A stretch of DNA of 64,000 bases from Lathyrus oleraceus (Eukaryota; Streptophyta; Magnoliopsida; Fabales; Fabaceae), in assembly GCF_024323335.1 (NCBI RefSeq), contig NC_066580.1:254176977-254240976 (forward strand). The letters are read 5' to 3'. The notes beneath the pieces are model-generated. The model searched no databases and was not told where the DNA came from. It saw nothing but the letters and a program-made list of their open reading frames with translations. Position 1 is the first letter of the stretch. The number at the start of each line of letters is the position of its first letter. Position numbers and translations under genes: made by a program. Below, one piece after another: positions 57,980 through 64,000 of this stretch.

Positions 57980-60900
57980 TGTAGCGGGGTATTCGTTACC
58001 TTTAGATTTACTGACTAAATCAAAAGTAAATCATACAATTCGAGTCGCCACCGCACTTCTATTTATCCAAAGGAAAGGTTAGAAAGCGAACAAAACCCGA
58101 GAAGTTTTATCAAATCAAAAACTAATAAAAATGTCAGAGATCCGGGTAAGGAGGTTGGTTATGCAATGGGAAGGTTTTAAGCACCCAAAACATCCTTAGT
58201 ACTCTAAGGGAGCCCTTTTTGCAAATGTTGTATGGTAGGTTGGTATTTGTGAAAATATTTGTGCAAACATGATTGGGGAGATGAGAAAAGAATATACAAA
58301 TTATTTACAATTTTTGTGTTTGAATGGATAAACCCATTGCCTACGTACCATCTCAAAAGGTAGGATCAAAACCTCGTAGTTTGGGGTAAAAATCTCAAAA
58401 TAAGTTGGTGAATTGATTGATCAAAAGCCTTAAGGTCTTTTGTTATCAAAGGGAGAAAACTCAACCTAAACCACAATCCACCATGTGAGGAGAGCTTCAA
58501 CATACTAGTGAGGGATCCACCCTATAATAAGAATGGAAGACTTATAGTCCAATCACTAAGGATAAGGTGAGGTTTACATCAACCACTATGATAACTCAAA
58601 CCTAATAGCTAATGTTTATGAAAAAGCTTTGGGAAAGTTGGCCATTGGAACCACACAAAAATCTTGAGTGAGTTGTATTTATAAATTAGAAGTATTCACA
58701 AAAATAAAGTCAAAGTTGACTTAAGATTCAATTCAAAATAAGTGTTAATGAAAAGAGTTTGGTAAAATCAAAGGCATAATGCCTAGGTTTCTAGTTTTGA
58801 AAACAATGTTAATGTTTGCACAAAATGAGTTTGGCTTGGGTTAGAGTGGAGAGAAGAAGAGAAGGGCTAGTCCTAAACATTCAAAGATGAGACAAGAGAG
58901 TAAAACCCTTGGAGTTCCTTTCTTGAGATCATAAAGATGATCCAAGATGCTCCTTTCCTTTGGACTTAGCAATTAACTCAAGCAATCAATCAAGCTCCTA
59001 GGATCTTCCAATTTGGCTTGTCTTTCTCTTAACTTGGATGCTTATAACAATGGTCCTTCTAACTAGCTCAAGTTTGGAATCCCTATCACAAGAACAAACA
59101 ATCAAAACGTTCCACAATGCAATAGAAAGAATGGACGAAGAGAGAGTTTAGATTAGGGGTCCTTTCACTTCAACTTCAAGATGTAAGCATTCTAAAGGCA
59201 TGAGGCCTAGTTGCTCTTCAATCAATTTTAGCATTCTAAAGGCATGAGGCCTAGTTTCTCTTGAACTCCATTAAGCATAGGTGAGGTCCTATTTCTAAGT
59301 CCTTTCTCCTTTTTGTATTGGGTTCAAACAAACAAAAACAAAACAAACACAAGGCAATAGTATATTTACACAATAATGTGCTCAAGTGAGCAAAAGGCAA
59401 ATGGCATAAACATAAACATGAGCTCAAATGAGCAAAGGAAAAATACAATATGAATAAATGAGCAAGAAATTAAATTGCATTAAAGTAAATTGCAAAAATT
59501 AAATGCTTGAATTAAAAGTTAGTAATTAGTAGTTAGTGTTAGTGTGTCATAAGGCAATTTAGCGCTATGTTAAACAATCGTAAGTGGACTAATATAGTAG
59601 TCACACCTATCTGAGGCTGGTCAATAAAACTATAGGCAAAGAAACACAAGTTAGAGACCATGACTAGTAAGCCAAGCTCCTACAACTTTCCATTCCAAAA
59701 GAAAATAGGGATGACCTTATATGGATTTTAGGTTTTTTGCTTGACCAAGAAGCAACCTATCTTGGACACAAAGCAATTCACTTGATCTTTGATCAAGTTG
59801 AATTTGATTTGGATCAAAGAAGGTTAAGCCTCCCATATGTCAAGGCTAACCACAAATCATTAACTCATTGGTCAAAAAGAAAAAGAAGAAGATGAAGATG
59901 GAAATGAAATGGATCAAAATGAAAATTCAAATGACATAACCAAAACACATTGATCAAACATGAATGGAATCAATATCAATCAATGGTAAACAAAAGTGAA
60001 ATGAAGATTAGAAGTCAAGAAAGGTCAAACATATTTTTGGTATTTTTTGGAATTAAAATAATGCATAAAATAAAATGAACAAATAAAGGTCAAACTTCAA
60101 ATCCAATTCAAATCAACTTGGATAAGTCTAATTGGATCATCGTAAGTCTAACATGGTCAAACTAGGTTTGACAAATTTTCTCAACATTTTTTGAAAACAG
60201 AAACTAATTTTAAACAATTAAAAATGGAGAAAAATAACATATATGAACTAAAATCTCAAATAAATCTCAAATCAATTAAGAAATTGATGAGAATGTTTAT
60301 CATAGACTTATCATCATTCATACATGTTAAGAAAATATTTTTGGCATTTTTGAATATCAGAAAGTATTTTAAATGAATTAAAAACAATCAAAGACAAAAT
60401 AATTCACAAATAAATATTAAATGGAATCACAAAATAATTAAAAATCATATTATGAAACTAGAATTTAAGAGAAAAAATTTGCAATTGGTCCCATATTTTG
60501 TGATTCCAAATAAAGAAGTTATGAATTTTTGAAAATAAAAAGAATTAAAGAAAATCAAATAGAAATTAATAAAAGCTAGAAAATCCACAGGCGTCTGATC
60601 AGAATTCATTAATTGACGTGGCTGATCAAAAGGTCATGAGACGCACGCGCATGGTGTGGACAAGTCAACAACATAACATGTTGTATTTAAAATAGTGAAC
60701 ATAATGCAAGGCCAAGATTAGATTGTGGCCAATGGATCCAAGGGCTATGGGGTCAGCCACGTGTGGACGATGGTGGAAACCACCGTCTTCTCCGATGAGA
60801 AGCCAAAATTCGGCCACCAGTTGCAGGTTTTGCAACTTTAACCAAACCACACGATCCATACACCAAATTAAAGCTGGGGTGATGTACATCACCCCTGTAA

Positions 60901-62870
60901 CCTTAGTTTTCACTCAAGATCATTATGGAAGGAGAAATATGAGGTTGAAAAACTAGGTGTTCAATCTGTAGAGCAACAATTCATGAAATTAAAAGCCACC
61001 ATTGGCTTGCCTCTCACATGAGGACTTCAGAAAACCAAACGAACACAAGCAATGCACAATATTCAGTGAGATTCGAAGCTAAACAGTTGAGGTATAAACC
61101 TTTGTAGTGCAGATTTTATGAGCTCGATCCAACCAATCCTTTGCTTGCAACTTGATCTTGATGTATGATATGAGAGCTAGGCTTAGGAATTAGTGTTGAT
61201 AATCAACTGATGTTGTTGAAAATCAAACTTGAAAAATGAAATGAAAACTCAAAATTCCGTTGGTGTGAGGTTGGGAAATGAATTCAGCAGGGATTCAGGC
61301 GCCTTCAGGTTGCCAATCAATGAAGCAATCATGTCTATTTATAGATACAGCTGCAAGGAATGTGTGAGCAAACTCGTGTGCATGAAATTGGGTCCTCCAT
61401 GCATGGGCCTGTACAGGCGCATGTGAGGCCCAAAACCAATTGCAAATGAATGCTGAAATGATTATGGAATGGTTTGGACGTGCAGGCGCATGTGAGGCCC
61501 AAAACCAATTGTGTGTGAAGATTTAACACGAAGTGCATAAATGGTCACAAAAGTTCATCTCTTCGAAAGTCCCAATTGGAAAATTCAAACATAAGCATGT
61601 GGGTAATGGTTGGAAAGGTCTTGACATGGGGAACAAACGTTATGTTGAACAAAAATCCATTTGGAGTTTGTAAAATTGTGAAAAATGGCCATAAAGTTCA
61701 AGGTACAAAACATGTATTTGAAAAACTTGCCAAAGAGGACCAACTTCAAGCCCTTCTGTTGCAATGATGCAAGCCTCAAGTGGAAAAACCTCCAACATAA
61801 AAGTTGTAGATATTTTCAAGAAACTCAATTTCGACTTATATTTTGCATCATTTGAATTTTTTATGAGAAAGTTATGGGCACTTGAAGTTGTACTTTTTCA
61901 AGATTCAATGGCTTTGGTCCAAAGTGACCTATAATGTTTTGTATTATCACATATGTTTCTTTTAGGATTATGAAATTTTTCTCAATATAACAATTTAAGT
62001 TGACATCTTAAACTTTCCAATGCACTTGGTATTACCTCAAAATCATAAAAAAATGAAGGAGTTAGGTCCTTGGGAAGTTGACCCAAAATTAGGGTTTCAG
62101 TCAAAATGACCTATAATGTTTTGAAATTAATGATGACCTTCCAAGTTTCAAATGAATTTTTGATGAACATGAAATTTGTTTATATGGTTCTCAAGAATAT
62201 GTTTTCTCTTAAGGTCATTATCATTTGACAGACATATCAAAAGTTAGGTCTCAGTGGATTTCAAAATAGTCAGATGAATTGACTGATCAACTTCTCAAGT
62301 CCAAACTTCAAATCTTGATGAATGAATGATTGGGAGGACTCACATAAGCTCATATATGCATAAAATGATGAATTAAAGAACTTCCCTTTATTGAATTTGA
62401 TCATAGGTTGAGGTTGCTTCATGAGCAAGGCACAGTCAATGCATAGCTGAATTAGGGTTTCCTTGGGAAACAAGCCTCAAGCCCCTTGGTTTATCTTGAT
62501 CAAATTGACAAATTGAGATACTTGGGAAACATATATGATGATTTAGAGATTTGTGAACCATTTTCATACTTTCTTTCATCTTCATCTAGCCATTTCTTTG
62601 AGTATATGGGCCTCCTAGGAGCCTTGGATCACCTGACTGCTTGAGCTTCAAAACAAAACAAGTTAGTGACATATTTTTATGCTTTTGGTTAGTAGACAAA
62701 ATAAGAAAAGAAATAATATATAATTCAAGCATGCTTGATGGTCTCAAACCAACTCACACAAGTCCCAACCCAAGGGTTAAGGAACCAAGATGCCATGATC
62801 CTTGAGGCAAATCCAATGAGCAATGTTGTGATGCCATGAGGGATCTTGGGGTCAAAATTAGGGTCTTACA
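57980..62870 (-). mobile_element. Solo T-family LTR (4891 bp), TSD GAGGG
   Basis: On the minus strand it starts TGTAAGACCC at 62870 and ends CCCCGCTACA at 57980, with exact GAGGG flanks and no internal region: a product of LTR-LTR recombination. The element E pol frame is restored across it. TATA box (minus) at 61335-61344. It contains a tandem duplication at about 61405-61510 (GGCGCATGTGAGGCCCAAAA twice). Same family as 1736-6690 in opposite orientation. Confidence 0.95.
61335..61344 (-). promoter_or_regulatory. Solo LTR TATA box
   Basis: CTATAAATAG on the minus strand, about 1.5 kb into the LTR, equivalent to 3266-3276 in the plus-strand T LTR. Confidence 0.55.
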
Positions 62871-62875
62871 GAGGG
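62871..62875. repeat. Target-site duplication of the solo LTR, right copy (GAGGG)
   Basis: Partner of 57975-57979. Confidence 0.93.
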
Positions 62876-63369
62876 ATATGATGAAACTCAACCTTCATAA
62901 AGAAAGTTGAAATCCTCTTCACATAATCTCTATATGATATCAAACCGGGTTGAATCGTCTCCCATTCACCTTTGATCTGATTCACAACCATAGCTGAATG
63001 TCCATAGACGTCGAGATACTTGATTCTGAGATCAATGGCCTCTTCAATCCCCATAATGAAAGCTTCATACTCAGCCATATTATTTGTACACTTGAAAGTC
63101 AATCTGGATGTAAATGGAAAATGAGTGCCTTGAGGAGTAATAATCACTGCCCCAATACCATTACCATATTGATTAACAGCTCCATCAAATACCATGCCCC
63201 AACGGAAACCAGGTTCTGGCCCTTCTTCAAGTAATGGTTCATCACAATCTTTCATTTTCAAGTACAAAATCTCTTCATCAGGAAAATCATACTACACTGA
63301 CTGGTAATCTTCAATTGGTTGGTAAGCCAAATGGTCAGCCAAGACACTCCCTTTAATCACTTTCTGAGA
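62876..63369 (-). pseudogene. pol: Element E second RNase H (Tat type)
   Basis: On the minus strand: YLKMKDCDEPLLEEG, MVFDGAVNQYGNGIGAVII, NNMAEYEAFIMGIEEA, VYGHSAMVVNQIKGEW and KVEFHHIP, a Tat-type extra RNase H. Stops occur in the linker near 63368 and 63294. The aspartate of the usual GDSALV motif is H (GHSAMV), a likely loss of a catalytic residue. It ends at the solo LTR insertion. Confidence 0.88.
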
Positions 63370-64000
63370 TCAGTATTCAATATCATACTTTGATAACAAC
63401 ATCTGCCAACGGGAAATCCTCCCAGTTAAAGAAGGCTTCTCAAAAATATACTTGATTGGATCCATTTTGGATATCAACCAAGTGGTATGATTCAACATAT
63501 ACTTACGCAGACGCTTGGCAACCCAAGCCAATGCGCAACAAGTTTTCTCAAGCATGGAATATCGAGTCTCACAGTCGGTGAACTTCTTACTAAGGTTGTA
63601 AATAGCATATTCTTTCTTTCCAGTTTCATTTTGATGACCTAGAACACAACCCATACTCTCTTCAAGCACAATCAAACACATGACCAAGGGTCTTCCTTCA
63701 ACAGGTGGAGACAGAATCGGAGGTTCAAGAACATATTCTTTGATATTATCAAAAGCTTTCTGGAAATCTTCGGTCCAATCACAAGACTGATCTTTCCAAA
63801 GAAGCTTGAATATAGGTGCACACGTGGAAGTCAAGTGCGAAACGAATCTTGAGATATAATTCTCGCTGACAATAAAGCCCAACAATTTAGCATAACGAAC
63901 ATCAAATGTACACTTATTGGGCTTCAAGCGGAGTTTATACTTCCTCAAACGCTGGAATAGCTTCAACAAATGCTCAACATGCTCTTCTTCGTCAATGGAT
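63370..64000 (-). pseudogene. pol: Element E RT end and first RNase H, cut by window edge
   Basis: Minus-strand pol text closely similar to element D (24180-24660): LKLFQRLRKYKLRLKPNKCT, LLGFIVSEN then directly YISRFVSHL, i.e. the same 32-codon deletion as in D. RNase H/connection follows (CVLGHQNETGKKEY, RYSMLEKTCCALAWVAKRLR, SKMDPIKYIFEKPSL) up to a stop at 63370. The 5' part continues beyond 64000. Confidence 0.92.

Overview
The window looks like plant nuclear DNA made almost entirely of LTR retrotransposons nested in, and truncated against, one another. I found no host protein-coding gene and no credible host RNA gene. Several elements are Ogre-type Ty3/gypsy (Tat clade): LTRs of 3-5 kb, a primer-binding site TGGCGACTCTGCTGGGG, an extra ORF1 of unknown function upstream of gag, a second RNase H domain, an intron-like gap before RT, and tandem repeats in the 3' UTR. 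That load points to a legume of tribe Fabeae (Pisum, Vicia, Lathyrus, Lens). Genus and species are inference. I use working names: T for the LTR family starting TGTAAGACCC, and A to F for elements.

Left part (1-24.7 kb). Element D (+) is an old Ogre copy: LTR remnant 9424-10696, ORF1 11512-12969, gag, protease, RT. Its LTR was hit by an Athila-type Ty3/gypsy element (-; LTR 7829-9423, gag 7715 to 6691). The Athila gag was in turn split by an internally deleted T-family element (1202-6690, TSD GGGAC) and by another T LTR running off the left edge. D gag is split by a complete-ended Ty1/copia element (13806-21016, TSD GGGAA) whose pol has lost large pieces.

Middle (24.7-44.3 kb). Element C (+) is inserted in D pol at 24656: a 3.3 kb LTR with an (AT)61 run and a tRNA-like segment, PBS, ORF1 and gag, then broken off near 31.93 kb. 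Element B (+) follows: mosaic LTR end, PBS, ORF1, no gag or protease, RT with intact YVDD, two RNase H domains, integrase, a 3' UTR repeat array, and the start of a 3' LTR (41404). Next comes the 3' UTR of element F, with about 49 copies of a CATCCTTTTGGTG-centred hairpin unit.

Right part (44.3-64 kb). The F LTR (44270-46307 and 54840 to about 57410) is split by element A (46308-54834, TSD GAGGG). A is very young by LTR identity but keeps only integrase. From 57.4 kb to the end, a minus-strand Ogre pol (E) is interrupted by a T LTR stub and by a 4.9 kb solo LTR (57980-62870, TSD GAGGG).

The genes do not form a working pathway. All gag/pol copies carry stops, frameshifts, deletions or lost catalytic residues, so any recent movement must have used proteins from elsewhere. 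The best second-look items are paired stems with compensatory changes in Ogre non-coding RNA regions, the hairpin satellite in the F 3' UTR, the integrase-only but young element A, a defective RT deletion shared by two copies, and LTRs with dense palindromic motifs.
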